This document shows, piece by piece, positions 26,266 to 33,953 of a stretch of DNA of 64,000 bases. Source of the DNA: Streptomyces sp. PT12 (GTDB lineage Bacteria > Actinomycetota > Actinomycetes > Streptomycetales > Streptomycetaceae). How positions within the stretch are numbered: the stretch's first letter is position 1; each line of letters starts with the position of its first letter. The DNA lies in NCBI RefSeq assembly GCF_003311645.1, contig NZ_QEST01000216.1, forward strand, positions 46,100 to 110,099, written 5' to 3'. A program made the translations under genes and the position numbers. A model generated the notes under the pieces. The model was not told the DNA's origin and ran no database searches. It worked only from the letters and a program-made list of their open reading frames with translations.

Positions 26266-26748
26266 ATGAGCACAGCCGTTCAGACCCGCACCCGTGACCC
26301 GCGGATCATCCTCAACGCACTGGCCCACCGAGTGCCCCAGCTGATCACCGAGACAGAGCCGACGCTGTGGGACCGAGAAATCGCTCTCCTGTTGCGCGAC
26401 AACAGCGTCATGACCCGCGACACCGCCGAACGGCTGCTGGGCCAGGCCATCGCGTACACGATCACCGCCATGGAGCGGAAGGGCGTGGACATGGGCGTCG
26501 GCTACACGGTGGACGTGGCCGTGCATGCCCTGATCCTGGACACGCCGCTGTACTTCGCCCTGTGCGACGAGTACAACAGCGGTCAGTACAAGCACCATGC
26601 GCCCCTGATCCAGCGGCGCCGCGACGGCACCGTGACGCGGACGGCCGACATCCTGAGGGACAACGGGTTCGCCGTGGACGCCGAGTTGTGGGGCATGGAC
26701 GCGGCGGAGTGCTCTCCGTGCGACAACAAGGTCCCTGACAGCCACTGA
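26266..26748 (+). CDS. Conserved hypothetical protein, GRDP-like (glycine-rich-domain-protein family)
   Basis: A 160-residue soluble protein. The block VDVAVHALILDTPLYFALC (82-100) followed by KHHAP (109-113) resembles the core of GRDP-like proteins: His, D-T, Tyr and Cys spaced H-x5-T-x2-Y-x3-C, then HHxP. A C-terminal CSPC pair (149/152) could bind metal. This is recognition by eye, not by search. GGAGG precedes ATG 26266. It is followed after 74 bp and a hairpin by a methyltransferase gene. The molecular role of the bacterial family is not known. Confidence 0.7.
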   Translation: MSTAVQTRTRDPRIILNALAHRVPQLITETEPTLWDREIALLLRDNSVMTRDTAERLLGQAIAYTITAMERKGVDMGVGYTVDVAVHALILDTPLYFALCDEYNSGQYKHHAPLIQRRRDGTVTRTADILRDNGFAVDAELWGMDAAECSPCDNKVPDSH

Positions 26749-26762
26749 CACCATCCGTACCG

Positions 26763-26794
26763 GGTGCCCCCGTCTCCACCGGAGCGGGGGCACC
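26763..26794 (+). terminator. Hairpin between GRDP-like and methyltransferase genes
   Basis: GGTGCCCCCG-(T)-CTCC / ACC / GGAG-CGGGGGCACC forms a 14-bp stem with one bulged T and a 3-nt loop. It lies 14 bp after one stop and 28 bp before the next start, so it could be a terminator or attenuate the second gene. Confidence 0.6.
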
Positions 26795-26822
26795 GACCCA
26801 ACCGTGGAACCGAGGCCGACAG

Positions 26823-27485
26823 TTGCCCGCTCAGCACAACATCGAGTCCGAACGCGAACTCTGGGACGCCTTCGCCGAGAGCACGAGGGACAAGACCCTG
26901 GAGGCTGACCCGGTGTTCTGCTGGACGCAGTACGCCGGGCATGGCCCAGGTCCCGAACTCCTGGGGGCACCGAGAACGGCGCTGGAGATCGGCTGTGGCA
27001 CCGGGCGGGCCCTGGCGTTTCTCCTGAACCGGGGAGTCAAGGTCACGGGCCTGGATCTGTCTCCGGTAGCCGTCAAGCACCTGATCGAACGCTGGGGGTC
27101 CACGGGAGCGGAGTTCATCTGCGCGGAAGTGCTTGAGCACCTGGCGGCGAGCACCGAGACGTATGACGCCATCTATTCGATCTTCGGAGCGGTGTGGTTC
27201 ACCGACCCGGCGAAACTCCTTCCGCTGATCGCCAAGCGGCTCAACCCCGACGGCACGCTGGTCTTCTCCCAACCCCCCGCGATCCCGGGGGCCTACGGCC
27301 CCCAGGGCATGTACAAGGGCGGCTTCGCGGGCAAGGCCATGTTCACCTACCGGTACAGCTACACGCCCCGCACGTGGTCCGCACTTCTCGCCAAGAGCGG
27401 CTTCCAGGACATCGAAGCAGCCGTCCTGGACGCCCCGACCGAGGGGCACATCGGAACGTTGATCGTGCGCGGCGTGAAGCGCTGA
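26823..27485 (+). CDS. Class I SAM-dependent methyltransferase
   Basis: A 220-residue methyltransferase. Motif I is ALEIGCGTGRALAFL (about 53-67), the acidic post-I residue follows in VTGLDLS, and DAIYSIFGAVWF and LNPDGTLVFSQPP fit motifs IV and V. The C-terminal half (YSYTPRTWSALLAKSGF) suits small-molecule methyltransferases. Translation starts at TTG 26823, supported by GAGG seven bases upstream and no better codon nearby. The substrate is unknown; the GRDP-like gene upstream is the obvious functional neighbour. Confidence 0.87.
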   Translation: MPAQHNIESERELWDAFAESTRDKTLEADPVFCWTQYAGHGPGPELLGAPRTALEIGCGTGRALAFLLNRGVKVTGLDLSPVAVKHLIERWGSTGAEFICAEVLEHLAASTETYDAIYSIFGAVWFTDPAKLLPLIAKRLNPDGTLVFSQPPAIPGAYGPQGMYKGGFAGKAMFTYRYSYTPRTWSALLAKSGFQDIEAAVLDAPTEGHIGTLIVRGVKR

Positions 27486-27493
27486 TCCCCCCG

Positions 27494-27553
27494 GACGGGC
27501 ACCGGGCGGGAACGGGCCCGTGGGGCGTTGTCGTTGTCGTTGGCGTTGGCGTT
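27494..27553. other. Weak hairpin and hexanucleotide repeat between convergent genes
   Basis: ACGGGC (27495-27500) can pair with GCCCGT (27516-27521), giving a possible terminator. Directly after it the hexamers GTTGTC x2 and GTTGGC x2 run from 27527 to 27550, a short microsatellite ending near the acyl-CoA dehydrogenase stop. Confidence 0.5.
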
Positions 27554-27560
27554 CACGGGG

Positions 27561-28721
27561 CTACGGGAGGTTCCGTGCCATCACGATCCGCTGGACCTGG
27601 TTCGTGCCCTCGTAGATCTGCGTGATCTTGGCGTCGCGCATCATGCGCTCCACCGGGTAGTCGCGCGTGTAGCCGTAGCCGCCGAGGAGCTGCACCGCGT
27701 CCGTCGTGATCTCCATCGCCGCGTCGGACGCCAGGCACTTGGCCGCCGCGCCGAAGAACGTCAGGTCCGCGTCGTTCCGTTCGGACCTGGCGGCGGCCGC
27801 GTAGGTCAGCTGGCGCGCGGCCTCCAGCTTCATCGCCATGTCGGCCAGCATGAACTGCACGCCCTGGAAGTCCCCCACGGGCTTGCCGAACTGCTTGCGC
27901 TCCCGCACATACCCCTTCGCGTAGTCGAGCGCCCCCTGCGCGATCCCCACCGCCTGCGCCGCGATCGTGATCCTGGTGTGGTCGAGGGTGCGCATCGCGG
28001 TGGCGAAGCCCGTGCCCTCGTCGCCGATCATGCGCGCCGCGGGGATCCTGACGTTGTCCAGGTAGACCTCGCGCGTCGGCGACCCCTTGATGCCCAGCTT
28101 CCGCTCGGGCGCCCCGAACGACACGCCCTCGTCGCCCTTCTCGACGACGAACGCCGAGATCCCGCCGCGCGTCCGCTTCTCCGGGTCGGTGACGGCCATC
28201 ACCGTGTAGAAGTCGCTGACCCCGGCGTTGGTGATCCAGCGCTTGACGCCGTTGAGCACATACGCGTCGCCTTCCCGCACCGCGCGCGTGCGCATCCCGC
28301 CCGCGTCCGAGCCCGCGTCGGGCTCAGAGAGGCAGTACGAGAACATCGCCTCGCCCCTGGCGAGCGGCGTGAGGTAGCGCTCCTTCAGCTCCTTCGACCC
28401 CGAGAGCACCAGCGGCAGCGAGCCCAGCTTGTTCACCGCGGGGATCAGCGAGGACGAGGCGCACACGCGGGCGACCTCCTCGATCACGACGACCGTCGCC
28501 AGCGCGTCCGCGCCCGCCCCGCCGAACTCCTCGGGCACGTGCACGGCGTGCAGGTCGCTGGCGACGAGCGCGTCCAGCGCCTCCTGGGGGAAACGGCCTT
28601 GCTCGTCCACGTCGGCCGCGAACGGCGCGATCTTCGCCTCCGCCAGCGCCCGCACCGACTCCCGGAGCAGATCGTGCTCCTCGGCGGGGCGGTAGAGGTC
28701 GAACTCCGGTGCTCCTGCCAC
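27561..28721 (-). CDS. Acyl-CoA dehydrogenase
   Basis: FAD-dependent alpha,beta-oxidation of an acyl-CoA. The 386-residue length is standard when the GTG at 28721 is used; AGGGAG lies eight bases upstream, and the longer frame to 28859 overlaps the divergent gene. Visible are FSYCLSEPDAGSDAGGMRTRA (FAD/substrate loop), RWITNAGVSDFY, LGIKGSPTREV and the C-terminal LLGGYGYTRDYPVERMMRDAKITQIYEGTNQVQRIVMAR with the catalytic glutamate in IYEGT. It most resembles short/branched-chain enzymes. Confidence 0.95.
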   Translation of the reverse strand: MAGAPEFDLYRPAEEHDLLRESVRALAEAKIAPFAADVDEQGRFPQEALDALVASDLHAVHVPEEFGGAGADALATVVVIEEVARVCASSSLIPAVNKLGSLPLVLSGSKELKERYLTPLARGEAMFSYCLSEPDAGSDAGGMRTRAVREGDAYVLNGVKRWITNAGVSDFYTVMAVTDPEKRTRGGISAFVVEKGDEGVSFGAPERKLGIKGSPTREVYLDNVRIPAARMIGDEGTGFATAMRTLDHTRITIAAQAVGIAQGALDYAKGYVRERKQFGKPVGDFQGVQFMLADMAMKLEAARQLTYAAAARSERNDADLTFFGAAAKCLASDAAMEITTDAVQLLGGYGYTRDYPVERMMRDAKITQIYEGTNQVQRIVMARNLP

Positions 28722-28750
28722 GTCTCTCACTCCCTGACGATCCGCCGCGA

Positions 28751-28762
28751 TAACGACTGTTA
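28751..28762. promoter_or_regulatory. Small inverted repeat upstream of the acyl-CoA dehydrogenase
   Basis: TAAC-GACT-GTTA lies 30 bp upstream of the GTG start in an AT-rich patch of the divergent promoter region. It could be a TetR/FadR-type operator half. Evidence is only the symmetry and position. Confidence 0.35.
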
Positions 28763-28842
28763 ACTCAGCTGTCATCCTAGGCCGGACGAGCGGCCATGGA
28801 TACGTGGGCTGCCCGGCAACGCCGGGGTCTATGCTCGGAGTC

Positions 28843-30183
28843 ATGTCCCCGAAGATCACGGTGATCGGCCTCGGCTACCTCGGCGCCACCCATGCCGCCG
28901 CCATGGCGGAGCTGGGATTCGAGGTGCTCGGCCTCGACATCGTCCCGGAGAAGATCGAGCTGCTGACGCGCGGCGAGACCCCCATCTACGAGCCGGGCCT
29001 CGGGGACATGCTGCGGCGGCACGTCGCCGGGCTGCCGGGATCGACGGGCCGCCTGTCGTTCACCACGTCGTACGCGGCGGTGGCGGAGTTCGGCGACGTC
29101 CACTTCATCTGCGTCAACACCCCGCAGAAGCCCGGGGAGTACGCCTGCGACATGAGCTATGTGGACAGCGCGGTCGACTCCCTCGCGCCGCACCTCACGC
29201 GGCCCGCCCTGGTCGTGGGCAAGTCCACCGTCCCGGTCGGCAGCGCCGCCAGGCTGGCCCGCAGGGTCGCCGAGCTGGCGCCCGTGGGCGACGCCGCCGA
29301 GCTGGCGTGGAACCCCGAGTTCCTGCGCGAGGGCTTCGCCGTCCAGGACACCCTGCACCCCGACCGCATCGTCGCCGGTGTCACGGGCGAGCGCGCCGAG
29401 GCGCGCCTCCGCGAGGTCTACGCCGGGCCGATCGGCGACGGCGCCCCGTTTATCGTCACCGACCTGCCGACCGCGGAGCTGGTCAAGACGGCGGCCAACG
29501 CGTTCCTCTCCACCAAGATCTCCTTCATCAACGCCATGGCCGAGATCTGCGAGACCGCGGGCGGCGACGTCGTCAAGCTCGCCGAGGCCCTTGGGCACGA
29601 CGACCGCATCGGCAGGAAGTTCCTGCGCGCCGGGATCGGCTTCGGCGGAGGCTGCCTGCCCAAGGACATCCGCGCGTTCATGGCCCGCGCGGGCGAGCTG
29701 GGCGCGCCCGAGGCCGTGGCGTTCCTGCGCGAGATCGACTCGATCAACATGCGCCGCCGCGTCTCCATGGTCGAGCTGACCAGGGAGACGCTCGGCGGTT
29801 CGCTGCTCGGCAAGCGCGTGGCCGTCCTGGGCGCGGCGTTCAAGCCCGACTCCGACGACGTCCGCGACTCGCCCTCGCTCAACATCGCGGGCCAGCTCCA
29901 CCTCCAGGGCGCCGAGGTCACCGTGCACGACCCCAAGGCCATGGACAACGCCAGGCGCGTCTTCCCCACCCTGCGCTACGCGGACTCCCCGACCGAGGCG
30001 GCCCAGGGCGCGCACGCCGTGCTGCACCTGACCGAGTGGCGGGAGTTCCGCGAGCTCGACCCCGCCGCGCTCGGCGAGGTCGTCGGCGAGCGGCACCTCC
30101 TCGACGGGCGCAACACCCTGGACCCCGCGCTGTGGCGCAAGGCGGGCTGGACCTATCGCGCCCTGGGCCGCCCGACCGCGTGA
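28843..30183 (+). CDS. UDP-glucose / GDP-mannose dehydrogenase family protein
   Basis: A 446-residue NAD-dependent nucleotide-sugar dehydrogenase that oxidises a hexose C6 to a uronate. The Rossmann motif VIGLGYLG is at 7-14. NPEFLREG (157-164), LVKTAANAFLSTKISFIN with K215, and GIGFGGGCLPKD with the catalytic C271 are present, followed by the C-terminal domain GAAFKPDSDDVRDSP. The substrate is probably UDP-glucose. ATG 28843 has no clear Shine-Dalgarno site; TATGCT (28830-28835) ends seven bases before it, so the mRNA is probably leaderless. Confidence 0.93.
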   Translation: MSPKITVIGLGYLGATHAAAMAELGFEVLGLDIVPEKIELLTRGETPIYEPGLGDMLRRHVAGLPGSTGRLSFTTSYAAVAEFGDVHFICVNTPQKPGEYACDMSYVDSAVDSLAPHLTRPALVVGKSTVPVGSAARLARRVAELAPVGDAAELAWNPEFLREGFAVQDTLHPDRIVAGVTGERAEARLREVYAGPIGDGAPFIVTDLPTAELVKTAANAFLSTKISFINAMAEICETAGGDVVKLAEALGHDDRIGRKFLRAGIGFGGGCLPKDIRAFMARAGELGAPEAVAFLREIDSINMRRRVSMVELTRETLGGSLLGKRVAVLGAAFKPDSDDVRDSPSLNIAGQLHLQGAEVTVHDPKAMDNARRVFPTLRYADSPTEAAQGAHAVLHLTEWREFRELDPAALGEVVGERHLLDGRNTLDPALWRKAGWTYRALGRPTA

Positions 30184-30245
30184 TCGGCACCCCCGGTTCG
30201 AGTGCGTTCGGGTTTGACCCCTGACCATTCGGCAAAGCACTCCGC

Positions 30246-31676
30246 ATGCCGAGAAGCGACCACGGGGGAGCGGAAGCCGTCCTTCCCCCCGATCACGGTG
30301 CGGGTCCTGGAGCGAGCGAGGGAAACGCCGGTGATGGCGGCGAGCTCAAGCGCGTCATCGGCCCGGGGCTGCTGCTCCTCTTCATCGTCGGCGACATCCT
30401 CGGCACGGGCGTCTACGCCCTGACGGGCCAGGTCGCCGCCGAGGTCGGGGGCGCGGTGTGGGTGCCGTTCCTGTGCGCCTTCCTGGTGGCGATGCTGACC
30501 GCCACCAGCTATCTGGAGCTGGTCACCAAGTACCCGAGGGCCGGTGGCGCGGCGGCGTACTCGCACCGGGCGTTCGGCATCCACTTCCTGACCTTCCTCG
30601 TCACGTTCGCCGTGATGTGCTCGGGGCTGACCTCCGCGTCGAGCGCGTCCAAGGCGTTCGCCGCCAACCTGCTGTCCGCGCTCGACGTCGACGGCGACCA
30701 AGGGCGCGTCGCCATGGCGATCGCGCTGGGCTTCATGGCGTTGATCAGCCTCGTCAACCTGCGCGGCGTCGGCGAGAGCGTCAAGGCCAACGTCGCCCTC
30801 ACCGCCGTCGAGCTGACCGGCCTGCTGATCGTCATCGGCGTGGGCGCGTGGGCGCTGCTCCAGGGCGACGGCGAGTTCTCGCGCGTGACCGAGTTCGAGA
30901 CCCCGGGCGGCGACACGGCCTTCGGCGCGATCACGGCGGCCACGGCGCTCGCGTTCTTCGCGATGGTCGGCTTCGAGGACTCGGTGAACATGGCCGAGGA
31001 GACCAAGGACCCCGTGCGGATCTTTCCGCGCGTCATGCTGATCGGCCTGACGGTCACGGGCGTCATCTACATCCTGGTCGCGGTCGCGAGCGTCACCCTG
31101 GTCGCCCCCGCCGAGCTGGGGGAGGGCGACACCCCGCTGCTCAAGGTGGTCCAGGCGGGCGCGCCCGGCTTCCCGATCGACGTGTTCGCATGGATCACGA
31201 TGTTCGCCGTCTCCAACTCCGCGCTGATCAACATGCTCATGGCCAGCCGCCTGCTCTACGGCATGTCCCGCGAACGCGCCCTGCCCGCCCCGCTGTGCCG
31301 CCTGCTGCCCCGCCGCCGCACCCCGTGGGTCGCGATCACGTTCACGACGCTGCTGGCGTTCCTGCTCATCGGCTACGCCGACCTGACCGCGCTCGGCGGC
31401 ACCACGTCGCTGCTCCTGCTGTGCGTCTTCGCGGTCGTCAACGTCGCGGTGCTCGTCCTGCGACGCGACCGGGTCGCGCACCGGCACTTCCGCGCCCCCA
31501 CCGCGCTCCCCGTCATCGGCGCGGTCCTGTGCGTCTACCTGGCAAGCCCGCTCTCGCAGCGCTCGGGCGATGACTACGAGATCGCGGGCTGGCTCATGCT
31601 GATCGGCATCGCGCTGTGGGCGTGCGTGTGGGGCTGCACACGGCTCCTGGCGGCGCGCGCGAAGGGCGTGGGCTGA
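30246..31676 (+). CDS. APC-superfamily amino-acid permease
   Basis: A 476-residue membrane protein with about twelve helices. The first helix carries the APC glycine-rich substrate motif LFIVGDILGTGVYALTGQV, and SYLELVTKYPRAGGAAAYSHRAFG matches TM2-TM3. FFAMVGFEDSVNMAEETKDP is the conserved TM6-loop region. The N-terminal 35 residues are an unusual charged Gly/Pro/Asp-rich leader without membrane segment. ATG 30246 lacks a clear ribosome-binding site. The transported amino acid is unknown. Confidence 0.9.
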   Translation: MPRSDHGGAEAVLPPDHGAGPGASEGNAGDGGELKRVIGPGLLLLFIVGDILGTGVYALTGQVAAEVGGAVWVPFLCAFLVAMLTATSYLELVTKYPRAGGAAAYSHRAFGIHFLTFLVTFAVMCSGLTSASSASKAFAANLLSALDVDGDQGRVAMAIALGFMALISLVNLRGVGESVKANVALTAVELTGLLIVIGVGAWALLQGDGEFSRVTEFETPGGDTAFGAITAATALAFFAMVGFEDSVNMAEETKDPVRIFPRVMLIGLTVTGVIYILVAVASVTLVAPAELGEGDTPLLKVVQAGAPGFPIDVFAWITMFAVSNSALINMLMASRLLYGMSRERALPAPLCRLLPRRRTPWVAITFTTLLAFLLIGYADLTALGGTTSLLLLCVFAVVNVAVLVLRRDRVAHRHFRAPTALPVIGAVLCVYLASPLSQRSGDDYEIAGWLMLIGIALWACVWGCTRLLAARAKGVG

Positions 31677-31718
31677 GGCGGCGCCTCGCGGCCAGCGGTC
31701 GCGTTCGGCCCTGGCTGT

Positions 31719-31750
31719 GTTGACTCGCGTCATCAACCCCGCGGGTCAAT
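31719..31750. promoter_or_regulatory. Imperfect inverted repeat between convergent genes
   Basis: GTTGACTCGCG (31719-31729) and CGCGGGTCAAT (31740-31750) pair in 9 of 11 positions with a 10-nt loop. It lies in the 218-bp gap after the permease and may be a terminator. It is less stable than others in the window. Confidence 0.4.
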
Positions 31751-31894
31751 ACAGCTGCCGGTGACCGGGCAGCCCAGTCTCGGCGAGGACTGCCGAGCAC
31801 CAGGGTGCCGCCGGGAATGGCGAGGGGGCGCGTCACGCGGCGCTCGCCCCGCCGGGCGTCTGCTGCCTGCGGGCCTCGTGCGACCGGCTCCCGT

Positions 31895-32812
31895 TCAGGT
31901 CGCGTCGGGCGGGCCCGTGATCACCGCCGTCAGGCGGGTGCCCCGGGGGAACGCGCCCGCCGCGGCCAGGTCGCTCAGGCAGTGCAGCGCCTTCGCGACA
32001 TAGCGGCGTTCGATCGGGAGGTCGTGGCGTCGCTCGAACTCCTCGGTGAACGCCGCCAGTTCGGGAGGGACCCGGCCATAGCCCCCGCCGTGGTGGGTGT
32101 GGGCGACGCGCCAGTTGGCGAAGGCCCGGCCGAACGCGGCGCGTTGCAGCCGGGTCACCTCGCCCTCCAGATAGCCCTCGCCGCCGCGCAGCACCGCGAC
32201 GCCGAGGGCGGTCGCGCCGGGGGGCAGGCCCGCGGCGATCCCGGCGAGCGTGCCGCCTGTGCCGACCGGGACGCACACGACGTCCCGCGGGCCCAGGCCG
32301 GGAAGCTCGCGAGGTATCTCGGCCGCGCCACGCGCGGCAAGGGCGTTGGAGCCGCCCTCGGGCAGGACATAGCAGCGGCCGAATCGCTCCTCCAGGCGGG
32401 CGCGGGTCTCCGGCTTGTCCAAGGCGCGCAGGGTCGCGCGGTAGGTGGCGCGGTCGGCGAACACCAGCTCCATGCCCGCCGCCTCCGCCGCCGCGAGCAC
32501 GGGGTTGCGCGGGGCGCGCGCCAGCTCGTCGCCCCTGATCACGCCGGTGCAGGCGAACCCCGTGGCCGCGGCCGCCGCGGCCACCGCCGCGATGTGGTGG
32601 GACCACGCGCCGCCGAACGTCAGCAGCCGCGTATGGCCGAGGTCGGCCGCGGCGCGCAGATTGGGGGTGAGCTTGCGCCACTTGTTGCCCGGGACCGTCG
32701 CATGGATGAGATCGTCGCGCTTGAGCCGCAGCGCCACGCCCGCCGAGGCCAGCACCGGGCCTGGGTCGGGCAGCTCGGCCACCGGGGACGGCAGCACCGC
32801 GGGCGACAGCAT
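31895..32812 (-). CDS. ACC deaminase / D-cysteine desulfhydrase family PLP enzyme
   Basis: A 305-residue fold-type II PLP enzyme. The Schiff-base lysine is in GNKWRKL (K44), followed by TFGGAWSHHIAA, which positions the cofactor, and the phosphate-binding VPVGTGGTLAGIAAGL. Family members open the cyclopropane ring of 1-aminocyclopropane-1-carboxylate or release H2S from D-cysteine; reading alone cannot separate them. ATG 32812 is preceded by TACACT ending seven bases upstream and no Shine-Dalgarno sequence, so the transcript is probably leaderless. Confidence 0.88.
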   Translation of the reverse strand: MLSPAVLPSPVAELPDPGPVLASAGVALRLKRDDLIHATVPGNKWRKLTPNLRAAADLGHTRLLTFGGAWSHHIAAVAAAAAATGFACTGVIRGDELARAPRNPVLAAAEAAGMELVFADRATYRATLRALDKPETRARLEERFGRCYVLPEGGSNALAARGAAEIPRELPGLGPRDVVCVPVGTGGTLAGIAAGLPPGATALGVAVLRGGEGYLEGEVTRLQRAAFGRAFANWRVAHTHHGGGYGRVPPELAAFTEEFERRHDLPIERRYVAKALHCLSDLAAAGAFPRGTRLTAVITGPPDAT

Positions 32813-32871
32813 CGGGACGAGTGTACGAACGCCCGTTCCCCCCGGCCACTCCGGCCTCTCACCCCGGAGAC

Positions 32872-33474
32872 TCACCCCGGCTGCCGCCTGGCCCGCTCCC
32901 GGTAGGCGCGCATCTTGGCGCGCGAGCCGCAGATCCGCATCGAGCACCAGCGGCGGTGGCCCGCGGGGCTGTGGTCGTAGTACGCCCAGCGGCACGTGTC
33001 TGCCTCGCACACCTTGAGCCGCCGCCAGGTCCCCTCCGCCTCGGCCACCGCGACCAGCGCGGCCACCCGCGCGGCCAGCGCCGCCGCGCCGCGCAGCCCG
33101 GGCGCCGGGACCAGCGCCGTGTCCCCCGTCGCGCCGTCCACGCGCAGCGCGAGCGGCGCGCGTGCGAACGCCTCGGTCAGCGCCTTGGCCGAGCCCTCGC
33201 GCATCGCGGGCCCCGTGTGCGCGCGACACGCCTCCCGCAGCCCCTCGCGCAGCGCCACCACCCCGGCGCGGTCGTCGGCCGTCAGCGCGACCCCGGCCCG
33301 CTCGGCGAGGGCGGCCAGGCCAACGGCCCCGGCCAGGCGGTCCTCTCCCGACTCCAGATCGACCGTATTGATCAATTCCTCGATCAGAACGAGACCGCCG
33401 GGCGTCTCCTTCTCTCCCACGCTTGCCACGTTACCGGTGAGCCGCCATGATGTGGTCACGGTCACCGTTACCAT
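32872..33474 (-). CDS. CGNR zinc-finger / ABATE-domain transcription factor-like protein
   Basis: About 200 residues. The N-terminal ABATE-like domain begins LIEELINTVDLESGEDRL. The C-terminal zinc finger reads VCEADTCRWAYYDHSPAGHRRWCSMRICGSRAKMRAYRER, with the CGNR signature as CGSR. Such proteins are putative stress-linked regulators. The start is uncertain: ATG 33474 is used here, but GTG 33429 or 33477 are possible, and the first 15 residues overlap a divergent palindrome. The VOC gene is divergent and may be controlled by it. Confidence 0.85.
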   Translation of the reverse strand: MVTVTVTTSWRLTGNVASVGEKETPGGLVLIEELINTVDLESGEDRLAGAVGLAALAERAGVALTADDRAGVVALREGLREACRAHTGPAMREGSAKALTEAFARAPLALRVDGATGDTALVPAPGLRGAAALAARVAALVAVAEAEGTWRRLKVCEADTCRWAYYDHSPAGHRRWCSMRICGSRAKMRAYRERARRQPG

Positions 33475-33496
33475 CACATGCGCCCAACAGGTAACG
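33466..33496. promoter_or_regulatory. CGTTACC..GGTAACG inverted repeat in the CGNR/VOC divergent region
   Basis: CGTTACC (33466-33472) and GGTAACG (33490-33496) are perfect 7-bp arms separated by 17 bp, ending 19 bp before the VOC start codon. A third GTTACC copy lies at 33430-33435. The layout suits an operator for the CGNR regulator, although it overlaps the start of the longest CGNR frame. Confidence 0.5.
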
Positions 33497-33515
33497 AGGC
33501 GCGAAGGGAGACACC

Positions 33516-33893
33516 ATGGCCATCGCCACGCTGGGGGTCACCGTTCTCGACTGTCCCGAGCCGCGCGCGCTCGCGGCGTTCTATGCCGCGGTGCTCGACT
33601 GGAGGGTCGCCGAGGACCGCAGCGACGACGAGTGGGTCGAGCTCGAAGGGCCGCACGGGCGGACGCTGGCGTTCCAGCGGTCCGAGGGCTACCGGGCGCC
33701 GAGCTGGCCGAGCACGGAGAACCCCCAGCAGTTCCACCTGGACCTGGACGTGCCGAGGCAGCGCCTCGACGAGGCCGAGGCCGAGGTGCTGAGGCTCGGG
33801 GCCACGCTGCTCGAGGGCGACCACGGCGGCAGCCGCGACTGGCGGGTCTATGCGGACCCGGTGGGGCACCCGTTCTGCCTCTGCGCGCAGTGA
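33516..33893 (+). CDS. VOC-family (glyoxalase/bleomycin-resistance fold) protein
   Basis: A 125-residue single VOC protein with two beta-alpha-beta-beta-beta modules: LGVTVLDCPEPRALAAFYAAVLDWRV, then FHLDLDVPRQRLDEAEAEVLRLGA and VYADPVGHPFCLC. The strand/helix pattern is typical of the small uncharacterised glyoxalase-like family in actinomycetes. GAAGGGAG precedes ATG 33516. Substrate unknown. It ends at a strong hairpin. Confidence 0.9.
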   Translation: MAIATLGVTVLDCPEPRALAAFYAAVLDWRVAEDRSDDEWVELEGPHGRTLAFQRSEGYRAPSWPSTENPQQFHLDLDVPRQRLDEAEAEVLRLGATLLEGDHGGSRDWRVYADPVGHPFCLCAQ

Positions 33894-33918
33894 CCGTGCG
33901 GTGGCAGCGGGGGAGGCG

Positions 33919-33947
33919 CGCCGCCGGGCGCGGGGGGCCCGGCGGCG
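33919..33947. terminator. 11-bp stem hairpin between VOC and LCP genes
   Basis: CGCCGCCGGGC (33919-33929) and GCCCGGCGGCG (33937-33947) are exact reverse complements with a 7-nt loop, between convergent genes, so likely bidirectional. Confidence 0.8.
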
Positions 33948-33953
33948 GTCGTC

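Noticed and set aside
24463-27485. The accessory island as an integrative element
   Set aside because: No integrase, transposase, tRNA gene or flanking direct repeats were seen, so insertion by a mobile element is not supported.
27527-27550. Hexanucleotide run as a possible CRISPR or integration signal
   Set aside because: Only four short units without spacers; a simple microsatellite.
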